Below, in pieces: positions 17,751 through 27,571 of a stretch of 64,000 bases of DNA. The position numbers were made by a program, and so were the translations under genes. The stretch is from Capnocytophaga leadbetteri (lineage in GTDB: Bacteria; Bacteroidota; Bacteroidia; Flavobacteriales; Flavobacteriaceae). A model generated the notes under the pieces. The model was not told the DNA's origin. It worked only from the letters and a program-made list of their open reading frames with translations, and made no database searches. Positions within the stretch are counted from its first letter, which is position 1; each line of letters begins with the position of its first letter. Location of the stretch: positions 62,001 to 126,000 of the forward strand of contig NZ_QBKG01000007.1 of assembly GCF_003054025.1 (NCBI RefSeq), given 5' to 3'.

Positions 17751-18914
17751 TTATTTTTGTTCCTTTCCTAAAAGCATTTCCATTCCAGAAACAGAACGAG
17801 TAAAAATCAAATAATCACTACCTCCTTCTTGTAGGTGATACTTTTTCTTTAGCTCAGCTACCGAAAGCGGGTAGTTCTTGGCTATAATATTATAATGGCT
17901 TTTTGCCTTTATCTGTTTATGATGAATCGGTGTTACCTCCAAAATACGCCCAGGGAAAGGCTTCTTCAGTTCTGTAGAGGTGTATAAGTGAGTATTTATA
18001 TCTAGTTTTTCTAATCCAAAATACATTGCTATATAGTTAAACGCCCCTGATTTTAGCAAAGCGTTGTTAGGAATATACAAATAACTCTTTGGGCTACTAT
18101 AATTCACTTCTGATGCTGATAATTCTCTATTTGTAAATGAGAGAATTGGGTCTTCACTTTCCAAATTTACACATCTTATCACTACTTTATCAATAACGCT
18201 GTGTGACTCTTGTATAACTAACACTTCTTTTACCTCATTGCGCAGGGCTATTACTTCTATACGCACTACCTTGTTAAGGGTATTAAGTAAGTAGTGTATA
18301 TCAATTAGTGGGGAAAGCTTAGTAATCACCTTGTCAGCTTTTTCTAATAATAAAGACTGCAACTCCAAAATATTAGGTGATAGCTCTTCTAACAGAAACT
18401 TCTTTTGTTGCTGTGCATCGCGTCTGGCTGGGTCTAGATAGAGAACATCATAGTGTTGAGATGCATCTGCTAAGAACGCTTCAGCCTTTTTATTTACAAA
18501 AGTAGCCTTACGCCCTAATACTTCCCAATTATGCTGCACAATACTGAGCAATTCAGATTGCTCTTCTACTAAAGTTACCTCCTCAAACTGCTCTGATAAA
18601 AAATAAGCATCAATACCAAAACCACAAGTAAGGTCTGCAAAACGTTTTCCGTGTAACTCTTGTGCTTTATAACGAGCGGTAGCTTCAGAAGAGGCTTGTT
18701 CTAAACTTAAATTTTTAGGATAAATAATTCCTTCTCGTAGTAAAAAAGGCAATTTCTTAACAGCCACTCGTCTACCTTGTATTTGTTGTACTAACTCTTT
18801 GTTGGTTACTTCTGTAAACACATTACTCTTTAACAGTAAATCAGTGGTAACTCCTTGATATTCTTTTATAAATAGCTGTATTTCATTTTTTAATAAATCA
18901 GTAAATGTACTCAT
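17751..18914 (-). CDS. class I SAM-dependent methyltransferase with THUMP-like domain
   Basis: The 387-residue protein has a methyltransferase core with the binding loop ADLTCGFGIDAYFLS (about residues 93-107) and a DVLYLDPARRD motif, which resembles the catalytic DPPR/DPAR motif of RNA methyltransferases. A C-terminal region (about 290-387) resembles the THUMP-like domain found with this family. An RNA substrate is likely from the family, but the target base is unknown. Together with rsmG and the CorA gene upstream it forms a minus-strand run with short spacing. Confidence 0.8.
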   Translation of the reverse strand: MSTFTDLLKNEIQLFIKEYQGVTTDLLLKSNVFTEVTNKELVQQIQGRRVAVKKLPFLLREGIIYPKNLSLEQASSEATARYKAQELHGKRFADLTCGFGIDAYFLSEQFEEVTLVEEQSELLSIVQHNWEVLGRKATFVNKKAEAFLADASQHYDVLYLDPARRDAQQQKKFLLEELSPNILELQSLLLEKADKVITKLSPLIDIHYLLNTLNKVVRIEVIALRNEVKEVLVIQESHSVIDKVVIRCVNLESEDPILSFTNRELSASEVNYSSPKSYLYIPNNALLKSGAFNYIAMYFGLEKLDINTHLYTSTELKKPFPGRILEVTPIHHKQIKAKSHYNIIAKNYPLSVAELKKKYHLQEGGSDYLIFTRSVSGMEMLLGKEQK

Positions 18915-18946
18915 TTGTCAGTCTTTATTTGCCATTTGTAATCTTA

Positions 18947-20035
18947 TTATAACCATTTCTTCCGCCTAAAATAGACTATCATCGCTAATGAAATAGCAAG
19001 CATTACTACCCATACAGCAGGGTATGCCCACCACCATCGCAGCTCTGGCATAAAGTCAAAATTCATACCATATACGCCCACAATAAAGGTAAGCGGAATA
19101 AAAATTGTAGAAATAAGGGTTAGCAAACGCATAATATTGTTCATCTTATTGCTCATTGCCCCCATATAGGTATCTGTAAGACCCCAAAGTATATCCCGAT
19201 AAGTGCTGAGAGTATCTACTATTTGCACAGTATGGTCGTGGAGGTCTCGAAAATAATGCTTAGTATCAGCCTCTATAAGATGATGAGGCGTTTTTTCTAT
19301 GCGATTTACTACCTCTCTTGCCGGAATGATAGTCCGTTGCAAAAATACAATAGATTTCTTCTTCAATTCTTGTATTTCTGATATCATCTCTTCACGCGGG
19401 TGGGTGATAATCTCATCTTCTAATGCTTCTATCTTATCACTCACACTGTCCGACACTACTAAATAGTTATCTATTATACTATCTAATAAGCTGAATAACA
19501 GATAGTCCATTTTCTTTTTTCGCAGACTGCTATCAGCAAACTGTAATCGTTTGCGCACAGGCTCAAACACATCATCACCTTCACTTTCCTGAAAAGAAAT
19601 TAAATAGTTTTTACCGAGCAATAAGGCTAAATGCTCTGATACCAATTCCTCTTTGCTATAGTATAACATCTTGATAATCACTAATAAACTATCTTCCAAA
19701 AGCTCTACTTTGGGGCGATGCTCTGTGTCTAATATATCTTCTAATAGCAGGTCGTTTAGTTGGGTATAAGCTCCAATCTTTTTAATTTCAGCTATATTGT
19801 TCAGTCCGTTGATATTTATCCACGTGAAGTGTTGCCCATCAATACAAGCAATAGCCTCTTCTGTAGTACTCACTTTTTTAGTCTGACAGAAAGCCTCGTT
19901 ATAAGTGATAACATCTATATGAATTTCTTTTTCTTTGTTGCCAAAATACACCAAACTTCCAGCAGGTAATCCGACCTTCTTAGCACGATTAGTTCTGCGT
20001 TTTTTCTTAGTGGTAGCAGTAATATTTTTACCCAT
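18947..20035 (-). CDS. corA: CorA-type magnesium/cobalt transporter
   Basis: CorA is a pentameric inner-membrane channel for Mg2+ and Co2+. The 362-residue protein has a large cytoplasmic domain and two C-terminal membrane segments. The first segment is followed by the signature YGMNF, then a Trp-rich loop (PELRWWW) and the last helix before a basic tail. These are the diagnostic CorA features. The N-terminus is rich in Lys/Arg/Thr. The 281 bases upstream are AT-rich with no clear gene. Confidence 0.95.
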   Translation of the reverse strand: MGKNITATTKKKRRTNRAKKVGLPAGSLVYFGNKEKEIHIDVITYNEAFCQTKKVSTTEEAIACIDGQHFTWININGLNNIAEIKKIGAYTQLNDLLLEDILDTEHRPKVELLEDSLLVIIKMLYYSKEELVSEHLALLLGKNYLISFQESEGDDVFEPVRKRLQFADSSLRKKKMDYLLFSLLDSIIDNYLVVSDSVSDKIEALEDEIITHPREEMISEIQELKKKSIVFLQRTIIPAREVVNRIEKTPHHLIEADTKHYFRDLHDHTVQIVDTLSTYRDILWGLTDTYMGAMSNKMNNIMRLLTLISTIFIPLTFIVGVYGMNFDFMPELRWWWAYPAVWVVMLAISLAMIVYFRRKKWL

Positions 20036-20316
20036 ATATTATTATTGTATTAAAATACTGGTTATAAAACATTTATATAAATATTTTAAAGTGATAATAT
20101 AAGTAATAAAACCTATATGAAATAGTTACTAATCTTTATTTACAGTCCTTTCGTTTCCTCAAAATACTATATAAACAACTGATTATCAATATAATTTAAC
20201 TATATTTACTACAGAATAAAGGTTATAAACAGATATACCATTAAACAAACACTTTATATTTTTATCGTAAAACACTTTATTTCAGTGTAATATATTTATA
20301 AAATATTAGATACTAC

Positions 20317-20604
20317 CTATAAAAGTATTTTACCAAAATCCTCAGAATATTTTGTAGGAATAAATTCAATAATCTGATAGGTTGCTATTTGGTGTTGATA
20401 AAAAGGATCTTGGGCAATGATAGTCTCTACCTCTCCTTTACTGCCAGCCTTACACAAAATTACACCTCCTATACGAGGTACTTGTGCGCCTGATGCAATA
20501 AAATGTCCTGAAGCGTAATGCTTGTCTAAATAAGTGCGATGTGCTTCTAAGTGTTTTTCAACCTCTGAAAGGCCTTTTTGATACGTTAAAATAATGATAT
20601 ACAT
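20317..20604 (-). CDS. YciI-family small protein
   Basis: The start at 20604 gives MYIIILTYQKGLSEVEKH, the normal N-terminus of this family; the longer upstream frame is a shadow inside the SDR gene. The 95-residue protein has the conserved His and acidic residues of the ferredoxin-like YciI fold, such as HRTYLDKHYASGHF and the GGVILCKA strand. The biochemical role of the family is not well defined. It is third in an apparent operon after the transporter and SDR genes. Confidence 0.85.
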   Translation of the reverse strand: MYIIILTYQKGLSEVEKHLEAHRTYLDKHYASGHFIASGAQVPRIGGVILCKAGSKGEVETIIAQDPFYQHQIATYQIIEFIPTKYSEDFGKILL

Positions 20605-20620
20605 AAATTTATTTTTATAA

Positions 20621-21301
20621 TTACGGTGTTGTATTAGCAACTTGTAACACCTTTCCATTAAATACTTTACCACCATTGAGGGCAAAATCAGCAATATAAT
20701 GCGCCATTTCTTGGGGACTAATATTAGCCTTATAGTCAGGAAAAGCCTCAGCAAGCATTTCTGTTTGTACAGCCCCTAAAGCTAAAGTATTAAAGATAAT
20801 ACCTCGTTCTTTATATTCTTCTGCCAAAAGCTCCGATAAGGTAATAAGAGCGCCTTTAGACGAGCTATAAGCTGCCAAACCGCCAAATTTCAAACTTCCT
20901 TGTATACCGCCCATACTGCTAATGCTTACCACGTGTGCGCCCTTCTCCATAAAGGGTAATAGTTGTCGAGTAAGTTGAGCCACCCCAAATACATTCACCT
21001 TATACACTTCCCAAAAATCCTCTTCAGTAAGCTCTTCAAAAGGTTTATTGATGAGTTTTCCAGCGTTATGAATAAGAATATCTACCTTTTGCCATTGTCG
21101 TTTCACAAAATGCCCTACTGCTTCCCTATCAGAAGCTAACGTAATATCAAAAGGAATACAATGCACATTAGGCAGATTAAGTGCCTCTATAGTAGCTTTA
21201 TGCCGCGAAAGAGCTAAAATATTATGCCCTCCCGCAGCTAACTGTTGTACTAGTTCATAGCCTATGCCTCTGCTAGTACCTGTGATGATAATGTTTTTCA
21301 T
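20621..21301 (-). CDS. short-chain dehydrogenase/reductase
   Basis: The 226-residue protein has the NAD(P)-binding motif TGTSRGIG at residues 7-14, the NAG motif, and the active-site Ser and Tyr-x-x-x-Lys (in SSMGG and AAYSSSKGAL). This is the classical SDR fold, so an oxidoreductase using NAD(P) is nearly certain, but the substrate is unknown. It starts 3 bases after the SLC13 transporter gene ends and is followed by the YciI-like gene after 16 bases. Confidence 0.92.
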   Translation of the reverse strand: MKNIIITGTSRGIGYELVQQLAAGGHNILALSRHKATIEALNLPNVHCIPFDITLASDREAVGHFVKRQWQKVDILIHNAGKLINKPFEELTEEDFWEVYKVNVFGVAQLTRQLLPFMEKGAHVVSISSMGGIQGSLKFGGLAAYSSSKGALITLSELLAEEYKERGIIFNTLALGAVQTEMLAEAFPDYKANISPQEMAHYIADFALNGGKVFNGKVLQVANTTP

Positions 21302-21304
21302 TTA

Positions 21305-22780
21305 TTATTCTAAGAAGTGTGTTTTACCTACTAAGAACAAAACAAGATAACCTATTACCATACTTATTATCCCTACTATAAGTCCTAGTTTCAGCATATC
21401 GTTTTGTTTTACTAATCCCGTAGAATAAGCTATAGCATTAGGCGGCGTCGATATAGGCAAACACATCGCTGATGAGGCTGCCAAAGCTATCCCAATAAGC
21501 ACTGTAGAAGTACCTCCTATTTCACCTAAGCTATCCCCCATTCCTTGACAAATAGTTACCAAAATAGGAATTAATAAGGCCGCTGCAGCCGTGTTAGAAA
21601 TAAAGTTACTAAGAAGATAACAAATAAATCCTGAGGCAATCAATACTATAATAGGCGACCAAGACCCAAATGGTATGGTATCAATCGCCAATTTAGCTAA
21701 TCCTGAATCCTGAATACCTAAACCTAAGGCAAAACCTCCTGCTACCATCCAGATAACGCTCCAGTTAATTGACTGTAGATCTTTAGCTGTAATCACTCCT
21801 GTTGCAGCAAAAACACCCATAGGCACTAAAGCAACAGTATTAGCATCAATACCACTCATATTACTAGGTATCAACCATAAAAGAATGGTAAGGATAAAAG
21901 TGCCACTTACTACCCACATACGCCAACCGTGATGTACTTTACCCAGAATGTGTAAGTTAATTGTTTTTTGAGTAAAAGGAAAGAATTTTAATATAAGTCG
22001 CCAAGAAATGAAAAGCAACAAAAGCACCAGAGGAAACATAAACGCCATCCATTCTCCAAAATCAATGCCCATATTTAGTCCTTTTGGGTTGTTGAGGGCT
22101 TGTAGAGCAATTGCATTAGGAGGCGTACCAATAGGGGTAGCCATACCACCCAAGTTGGCCGCAATTGGTATACTCATCGTTAGTGCTACACGCCCTTTAC
22201 CACTAGCTGGTAACGCTGCAAAAACCGGAGTGAGAAAGGTGAGCATCATAGCTGCCGTAGCCGTATTACTCACAAACATCGAGAAAACCCCAGTAATAAG
22301 CAAAAAGCCCAATAGCACATTCTCACTCTTACGCCCAAACGGACGTATTAGATTTTTTGCAAGCAGGACATCTAATCCCGATTTAGTAGCAGCAATAGCC
22401 AAGAAAAAACCACCCAAAAAGAGTATAATCACAGGATTGGCAAAGGTTGCCATAATCTCCTTACTACTGAGCAGTTTTCCAAACACCTCATTTTCTTCTC
22501 CTTTAAAGAAGAACAAACTGTGGTTAGAAACCGTCAAACACATTAAAGTGATGATACCCAGTGAAGTAGCCCACGAAGGAATAGCCTCACTAATCCACAT
22601 AAGGGTAGCAAATACAAAAATAGCGATAATACGCTGGTGAACCACTGTCAATCCGTTGATATGGAAAATTCCGGTAGGGAGATTCCACACCACAGCAGTT
22701 ACAATCACTATACACACCAAGGCGATAAGGTGTTTTTTTTCAAAGTGATTGGTCATTACATTTTCTAATTCTTTAGACAT
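21305..22780 (-). CDS. SLC13/DASS-family sodium-coupled anion symporter
   Basis: The 491-residue protein has about 12 hydrophobic segments and two repeated halves, each with an SNTATAAMM- or SNTAAAALL-type motif and a PIGTPPNA- or PISTPPNA-type motif. These pairs are the substrate and sodium sites of the DASS family (dicarboxylate, citrate or sulfate import). The particular anion is unknown. It leads an operon with the SDR and YciI genes. Confidence 0.93.
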   Translation of the reverse strand: MSKELENVMTNHFEKKHLIALVCIVIVTAVVWNLPTGIFHINGLTVVHQRIIAIFVFATLMWISEAIPSWATSLGIITLMCLTVSNHSLFFFKGEENEVFGKLLSSKEIMATFANPVIILFLGGFFLAIAATKSGLDVLLAKNLIRPFGRKSENVLLGFLLITGVFSMFVSNTATAAMMLTFLTPVFAALPASGKGRVALTMSIPIAANLGGMATPIGTPPNAIALQALNNPKGLNMGIDFGEWMAFMFPLVLLLLFISWRLILKFFPFTQKTINLHILGKVHHGWRMWVVSGTFILTILLWLIPSNMSGIDANTVALVPMGVFAATGVITAKDLQSINWSVIWMVAGGFALGLGIQDSGLAKLAIDTIPFGSWSPIIVLIASGFICYLLSNFISNTAAAALLIPILVTICQGMGDSLGEIGGTSTVLIGIALAASSAMCLPISTPPNAIAYSTGLVKQNDMLKLGLIVGIISMVIGYLVLFLVGKTHFLE

Positions 22781-22827
22781 AATATTTTGGTAAGTTTAAA
22801 ATTTAATTACTCTTCAAATAGCACCGA

Positions 22828-22858
22828 CAAAGATAGATAAAAAAGAATAACCTACCAA
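22828..22858 (-). promoter_or_regulatory. promoter of the SLC13-SDR-YciI operon
   Basis: On the minus strand TTG (plus-strand CAA at 22856-22858) and TATCTTTG (22828-22835) are 20 bases apart. Transcription would begin about 40 bases before the transporter start. Confidence 0.75.
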
Positions 22859-22910
22859 AGAAAAGTGATAGTTTTATTATAGGATTTTGTTGTTCCCAAT
22901 AAAGATAGGT

Positions 22911-24074
22911 TTATATATCTATTCCTAAACGCTCACTAACAAGAAGTACAATTTCTTCTTTATCTCTTTTCTTTTCATAATCCGTACACAAATCAGCTAT
23001 AATGACCTGTAATCCTCTTGCAGTTTTTCTGTGGTTACTTGCAAAGAATAAGGTATAAGTTTCAGCATCCCCTTGTTTGTATTCTTTCTTTTTTAGGACT
23101 TTTTGCAAACCTCGTATATATTTTGCTTTAGTGGCAACTTCTTTAGGTGTTAGAGGAGGAGGTACTACTTCTGTAGTTCTTCCAAGAAAAATATCAAACA
23201 ATTCAAAAAACATATCTAATGCTTTTTCTCCTGTTTTGGCTTCCAACAGAAGTATACCTGACCATCCTCTACTATCATAAATAATATACCTTTTCTGTAA
23301 CCAATGGTAGAAGTCAGTTAATATTTTTTCACCAGGAATTTTGGTGTTATCTCGCAACATATATCCTATTAGAAAAACGTGAAAACATTCAACATCATAT
23401 TTCTCTATATACTTCTCAGGTGAAGTTCTCACAAGCTCAATTAGCTCAATCAATGTCAAAGAGTTGCTCCCTTTTTTACTGTTTTCTAAACAAAAATCAC
23501 CAAAGAGTTCGAAAAACTGCTTTAAGGCATTCTCTTCTGTTTTGAAAACTGAAAACAGCAAGTTTGCCCAGTTATTAGTTTTTTCATTAGGATATATCTG
23601 TTGTAGCCAAAGATAAAAGTCGCCTAATACTTTTGTTTGTATTGCAGGGTGTGCTTCTTGCCAATCATTGAGAAATATTTCCAAAGCGAAAATACTCTTT
23701 TTGCTAATATGTAGCTCAGGGTGAGGTTCTATAAAAGCTATCAGTTCCTCTATTGATAAATCCTGAGAATGTTCAGAAAAATACTTATTATAGAATTCAT
23801 CGAATAATAGGAAGAAGTAGAGCAAAGCTGTTTTTTCACTTTTCCACATAACAAAAAGCTTTTCTGCCCAATTATCAATATCCTTTGGGTATTTTTCTTG
23901 TAACCAAGGGAAAAATCCTTGTTGCAGCAATCGAAGCCCTACATCTTCCCCTTTATAGCGAAGAGTCCATCCATTGAAAAAAGTTTTGAGGTAAAATATA
24001 TCATACTTCCCAATATACATTGGTGCTCGATATTTCATATATCTAAGAAGTTCTAAAGTAGTGATGTTTTTCAT
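22911..24074 (-). CDS. unknown protein with three tandem ~95-residue repeats
   Basis: The start at 24074 (MKNITTLELLRYM) is preferred; the longer frame would overlap the upstream gene. The 387-residue protein contains three successive copies of a helical unit. Each has a TLELLRYM- or SIEELIAFI-like start, a segment of the type (M/L)YIGKYDIFYLKTFFNGW, a FFPWLQEKYP or DFYLWLQQIYP motif, a NWA-x-x-LF motif, and a final FFLLFDEF-like helix. The C-terminal 80 residues carry a YIRGLQ motif that matches the N-terminus of the next gene's product. I do not recognise the family. A soluble, perhaps immunity-type protein is only a guess. Confidence 0.65.
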   Translation of the reverse strand: MKNITTLELLRYMKYRAPMYIGKYDIFYLKTFFNGWTLRYKGEDVGLRLLQQGFFPWLQEKYPKDIDNWAEKLFVMWKSEKTALLYFFLLFDEFYNKYFSEHSQDLSIEELIAFIEPHPELHISKKSIFALEIFLNDWQEAHPAIQTKVLGDFYLWLQQIYPNEKTNNWANLLFSVFKTEENALKQFFELFGDFCLENSKKGSNSLTLIELIELVRTSPEKYIEKYDVECFHVFLIGYMLRDNTKIPGEKILTDFYHWLQKRYIIYDSRGWSGILLLEAKTGEKALDMFFELFDIFLGRTTEVVPPPLTPKEVATKAKYIRGLQKVLKKKEYKQGDAETYTLFFASNHRKTARGLQVIIADLCTDYEKKRDKEEIVLLVSERLGIDI

Positions 24075-24088
24075 AATCAATAATGTTT

Positions 24089-24616
24089 TTATATTCCCCA
24101 TAATGAAGCCTGTAATCTCTGAATATGAGGGTCTTCCACTACATCAATAATAGCTAAAATATGAGCTGGAATACGGATGTGATGAGTGAGCAATTCGTTT
24201 AATACATTTTGAAGGGCTATAAGATATTCATTATAGGTGATGAGTTCTTGGGCATTTTCAAGGGCTTTAGCGACTATTCTATTTGAGGAACACTCATTTT
24301 TTAGCTGATTAATGAATTCATTGGTAACCAACGCTATAATATCTTTCTCTGGGTGGTATATATCAATGTTTAATTCCTCTTGAATAACCGCTGCTGCTTC
24401 TTTTTCAGTAAGAGGAACTGCCCCATATATCCAATTATCGTCCCACATCTCCAACATTTCGATAACATCAAGCAACTCATCTGGCATATCCATTCCTGCT
24501 CTTAAGTTAAATTGATAGCTGTAAAGGGCTACTTTTTCTGCATTATAACCCTCTTTCCAAAGGACTTGTAAGCCTTGAATATAATACACAATGGCTTTTA
24601 TTTCTTCTGAAGTCAT
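24089..24616 (-). CDS. unknown small helical protein related to its neighbour
   Basis: The start at 24616 (MTSEEIK) is chosen because the promoter -7 box at 24641-24648 lies inside the longer frame. The 175-residue acidic, helical protein begins with a YYIQGLQVLWKEGY segment and ends its first half with KDIIALV. This order (T-x-E-E, YIxGLQ, KxGY, LY, and D-x-x-x-I-x-x-LV) mirrors the C-terminal module of the downstream three-repeat protein, suggesting they share a domain. Spacing between the two genes is 14 bases, so they form an operon. No function is known to me. Confidence 0.65.
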   Translation of the reverse strand: MTSEEIKAIVYYIQGLQVLWKEGYNAEKVALYSYQFNLRAGMDMPDELLDVIEMLEMWDDNWIYGAVPLTEKEAAAVIQEELNIDIYHPEKDIIALVTNEFINQLKNECSSNRIVAKALENAQELITYNEYLIALQNVLNELLTHHIRIPAHILAIIDVVEDPHIQRLQASLWGI

Positions 24617-24640
24617 TTTGTTATAGTTAGTTTCATTACA

Positions 24641-24670
24641 CAAAACTACAAAATAATAAATAATTACCAA
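24641..24670 (-). promoter_or_regulatory. promoter of the two-gene unknown operon
   Basis: On the minus strand TTG (plus-strand CAA at 24668-24670) and TAGTTTTG (24641-24648) are separated by 19 bases. This supports the downstream start codon at 24616. Confidence 0.65.
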
Positions 24671-24690
24671 AGGGAAAAACAATAATTTTT

Positions 24691-24766
24691 AACCCCACCC
24701 ATTCCTTACCACCACCAAACAATGAGTATAGGATGAGTGTAAGATTAGTGTAGGATCAGTGTTGTC
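24691..24766. repeat. dispersed composite intergenic element, partial copy D
   Basis: A CCCCACCC block is followed by GAGTATAGGATGAGTGTA and two more AGTGTA-type units. It resembles the GAGTATAGATTAAGTATA tandem at 54791-54830. Its end overlaps the last bases of the flippase gene. Confidence 0.4.
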
Positions 24767-26204
24767 TAATCAGCTTTACAAGCTCTTCTGAAAGGTTAAA
24801 TTTAAGAAGAAAAAAAATACTTAGCCCCACTACAAGCAATGATTTTGAGCTGATATTTACAAGAGGGTGAAATGGAAAATCCCAAAAGAAGAAACCTCCT
24901 ATAGTTATAATACCAAAGAGGCTGGTTTGCAGCGTTTCCTTGTAAAAAGGTTGTAAGCCGTATTTGCGATACACAAAAACCGACTTGAGTAGATTGTATG
25001 AAGTGAAAGCAATTAGAGTCGCTATTCCCGCCCCATTGATGCCGTAAAGAGGAATAAGCCACATATTCATCAAAACAGTGCCTATGACCAAAAAAACGCC
25101 CAAAAATAGCACAGTGCGATAGTAAGGCGAATTGAGTAATACCGCATTGTTAAATCCCACTAAAGCGTCAGAGAGTTTTACTACAGATATGATAATGAGC
25201 ACCCCAAGCCCTGTGCTGTACTCTTTATCAGGCAATAAAGCATAACATTGTTGAGCATTCACAATGATAAGCACACAAATAACCATACTCACAAAATAAG
25301 TATTTATTGTACTGCGTTTGTATAAGTCTGACAACTCCTCTGCCTTACCTTGATTCATAAATTGAGCCGTCAACGGACTTACAATCTGGTACATACTTCT
25401 GTAGGGAATGGCAATTACTGTAGCCGTAAAAATAGCCACATTATACACGGCTATCTCACTAATAGGCAAATACTGATTCAGCATAAACTTATCTATATCC
25501 ATCAGCAAAGAAGCTACCGACCCTGATAGAATAATGAATAAACTGTATAAGAAGACTTCCTTTCTACCTTGTGGCAATCCCCACGCAAAGGCAGGTCGCC
25601 TCACATAGAAAGCGGTGACCATCATCAGAAGCATACGCAAAGCATACACCCCGAATACCCCCCACATAAACTGATGAAAATCAATAGTACCAAAGTAAAT
25701 AGCTACTAATAAAAGCATCACCCCTACCCTATGGAATACTTCTTTTAGAAAATTGCCAAAGACTGTTTTGAGTTGCACTCGCATCCACGCGTAGGCAATC
25801 TCGAAGTAAGCCATTGCTACTGCTGTAAGGAAAATAAGCCATACATACGGACGTACTTCACTATTTTTAGCTGAAAGCCACTGAGCGATTTGCTCGTAAG
25901 CCATACTGCCCAAAAGCGTAGCAGGTAAGATAACGAGTAAAGGTAAGAAACAAAGCATCAGATTGAGCTTAGCCTGCTCCTGCCTATCGGTATAAGCGGA
26001 GTAATAGCGTACCCAGGTATTATGTACGCCAAAGGAAATAAACGGAGAAAGAATAGTAGCAGTGGAAGTAACATAGCTTACCAAGCCGTATTGAGCTTTA
26101 GATAGAAAGTAAATAAACAAGAAAAGGGTATTAAGTGCCCCTATGGCAAACCCAAAATAGGTAGCCACTACATTCTTAAACGATTGACGGAGCACTATTC
26201 CCAT
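24756..26204 (-). CDS. polysaccharide/oligosaccharide flippase (MOP/Wzx-type)
   Basis: The 482-residue protein has about 12-14 membrane segments. The N-terminus (RQSFKNVVATYFGFAIGALN) and central DIDKFMLNQYLPISEIAVYN segment are typical of Wzx-like members of the MOP superfamily, which move lipid-linked sugar units across the inner membrane. It follows a cytoplasmic TPR gene by 5 bases on the same strand, so it is in the same operon. No polymerase or other capsule genes are adjacent. Confidence 0.88.
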   Translation of the reverse strand: MGIVLRQSFKNVVATYFGFAIGALNTLFLFIYFLSKAQYGLVSYVTSTATILSPFISFGVHNTWVRYYSAYTDRQEQAKLNLMLCFLPLLVILPATLLGSMAYEQIAQWLSAKNSEVRPYVWLIFLTAVAMAYFEIAYAWMRVQLKTVFGNFLKEVFHRVGVMLLLVAIYFGTIDFHQFMWGVFGVYALRMLLMMVTAFYVRRPAFAWGLPQGRKEVFLYSLFIILSGSVASLLMDIDKFMLNQYLPISEIAVYNVAIFTATVIAIPYRSMYQIVSPLTAQFMNQGKAEELSDLYKRSTINTYFVSMVICVLIIVNAQQCYALLPDKEYSTGLGVLIIISVVKLSDALVGFNNAVLLNSPYYRTVLFLGVFLVIGTVLMNMWLIPLYGINGAGIATLIAFTSYNLLKSVFVYRKYGLQPFYKETLQTSLFGIITIGGFFFWDFPFHPLVNISSKSLLVVGLSIFFLLKFNLSEELVKLIRQH

Positions 26205-26209
26205 AATGA

Positions 26210-27559
26210 CTACATCTTAAAATTAAATTTACTTTCGAAAAAGGATTGCCATTGAGGTGCTTTTGTTACCCCTAACTGATAGTATTTTTCAGCATTATCT
26301 TCATCACCTGTTCCATAGTAGGCCAAGGCAATACGGTAATAGTTGTCCAATTCAGTAGGATAAATAAAAACCACATCAGAGATGATAGGTAGCGCATCTT
26401 GATATTTTTCTGTAAGTAGCATTAAGTCTATCCATTCTATCAGGGTAGCATACGAGTAATCACCATTTTGTACGGCTCTGCGATAACCATATTCAGCTTC
26501 ATCTATATTTCCGAGTTCAAAATAATTCAGTTCAGCATATCTACGCCAATAATAAGGTTCGTTAGGTTCAAAAGAGAGCAGTTTCTGAATGTATTTAAGG
26601 GCTTTATCGTGCTTGCGGCGCAGGTAATAAAAGTCTGCCAAAGTAATCCACGCTTTGCCGAGCTGAGGGTCTTCGTGAGTAGCTCTAAAATAGTATTCTT
26701 CTGCCTTTTGGTCGTTGCGCATTTTCTCGTAGCAACGCCCTATATGTAGATAAACTAAGGCAGAAGGGTCGTCTAAAGTAAGAGTGATTTTATAATTTTC
26801 TATAGCTTTTTCATACTGCTCCATAGCCTCTAATATGCGTGCTTTCTCAAAATAAGCCCCTGTGAAAGTATCATCGCTGATAATGGCAAAATCAAAACAG
26901 CGAAGAGCATTTTTGAGGTCATCATCAGTAATGTAGAGCTTACCTAAGCAGTACCACGCTATCTCGCAATAAGGATTTTGATCTAAGTAGTCATTTAAGA
27001 AAGCTTTAGCCTCAGCAGTCTGTCCTAAAACCTCATAGCAGTAGAGCAACTGCTGCAGGGCAGTATAGTCTTGAGGGTCGCACTCTAAACATTTGGTGAA
27101 GTAATATTTAGCCTGTGGATAATCTTCTATGTAGGTGTATTCCATAGCGATGAGCGCATATACATCTGATAGCTCATCGGTGAGTGAAGCAGCGTGTACA
27201 AGCAGTTCAATAGCTTTCTGATGTTGATTGAGTTTAGAGTATAGATTAGCTTTCTGTACAAATACCTCTGCATTCATAGGCTCAATACCTTCGAGTTCGC
27301 TAAGCAACTGGGTAGCCTCGTCTAAACGATCTTCAAACACCAATTCTTCAGCGTATAAAAGTTTGAGAGAAGAGGCATAAGGGTGCTGAGAAAGTCCTAT
27401 ATCTAAGGCGCGCTTAGCCTTGCTAATACGCCCGTATTGTAAGTAATATTCTATTATTTCTTCAAATTCATCTACGTCAAAAAAGAGAATATTATTCTCT
27501 TTCAACATCGATTCAAATTTGGCAACCGCGTAGCTTTCTTCGTTGTTTTCTAAATACAT
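26210..27559 (-). CDS. cytoplasmic tetratricopeptide-repeat protein
   Basis: The 449-residue protein has no signal peptide and is almost entirely built of TPR units, for example AIELLVHAASLTDELSDV, YYFTKCLECDPQDY, and KAEEYYFRATHEDPQL. About ten units can be counted. Such proteins act as protein-protein scaffolds; the partner is unknown. It lies 12 bases after an unknown gene and 5 bases before the flippase gene, so co-transcription is likely. Confidence 0.85.
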   Translation of the reverse strand: MYLENNEESYAVAKFESMLKENNILFFDVDEFEEIIEYYLQYGRISKAKRALDIGLSQHPYASSLKLLYAEELVFEDRLDEATQLLSELEGIEPMNAEVFVQKANLYSKLNQHQKAIELLVHAASLTDELSDVYALIAMEYTYIEDYPQAKYYFTKCLECDPQDYTALQQLLYCYEVLGQTAEAKAFLNDYLDQNPYCEIAWYCLGKLYITDDDLKNALRCFDFAIISDDTFTGAYFEKARILEAMEQYEKAIENYKITLTLDDPSALVYLHIGRCYEKMRNDQKAEEYYFRATHEDPQLGKAWITLADFYYLRRKHDKALKYIQKLLSFEPNEPYYWRRYAELNYFELGNIDEAEYGYRRAVQNGDYSYATLIEWIDLMLLTEKYQDALPIISDVVFIYPTELDNYYRIALAYYGTGDEDNAEKYYQLGVTKAPQWQSFFESKFNFKM

Positions 27560-27571
27560 CGTACTGGTATA

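Noticed and set aside
22008-22640. 210-residue frame opposite the SLC13 transporter
   Set aside because: It is antisense to a well-supported membrane protein gene, and its Ser/Lys/Ile-rich composition is that of a shadow frame.
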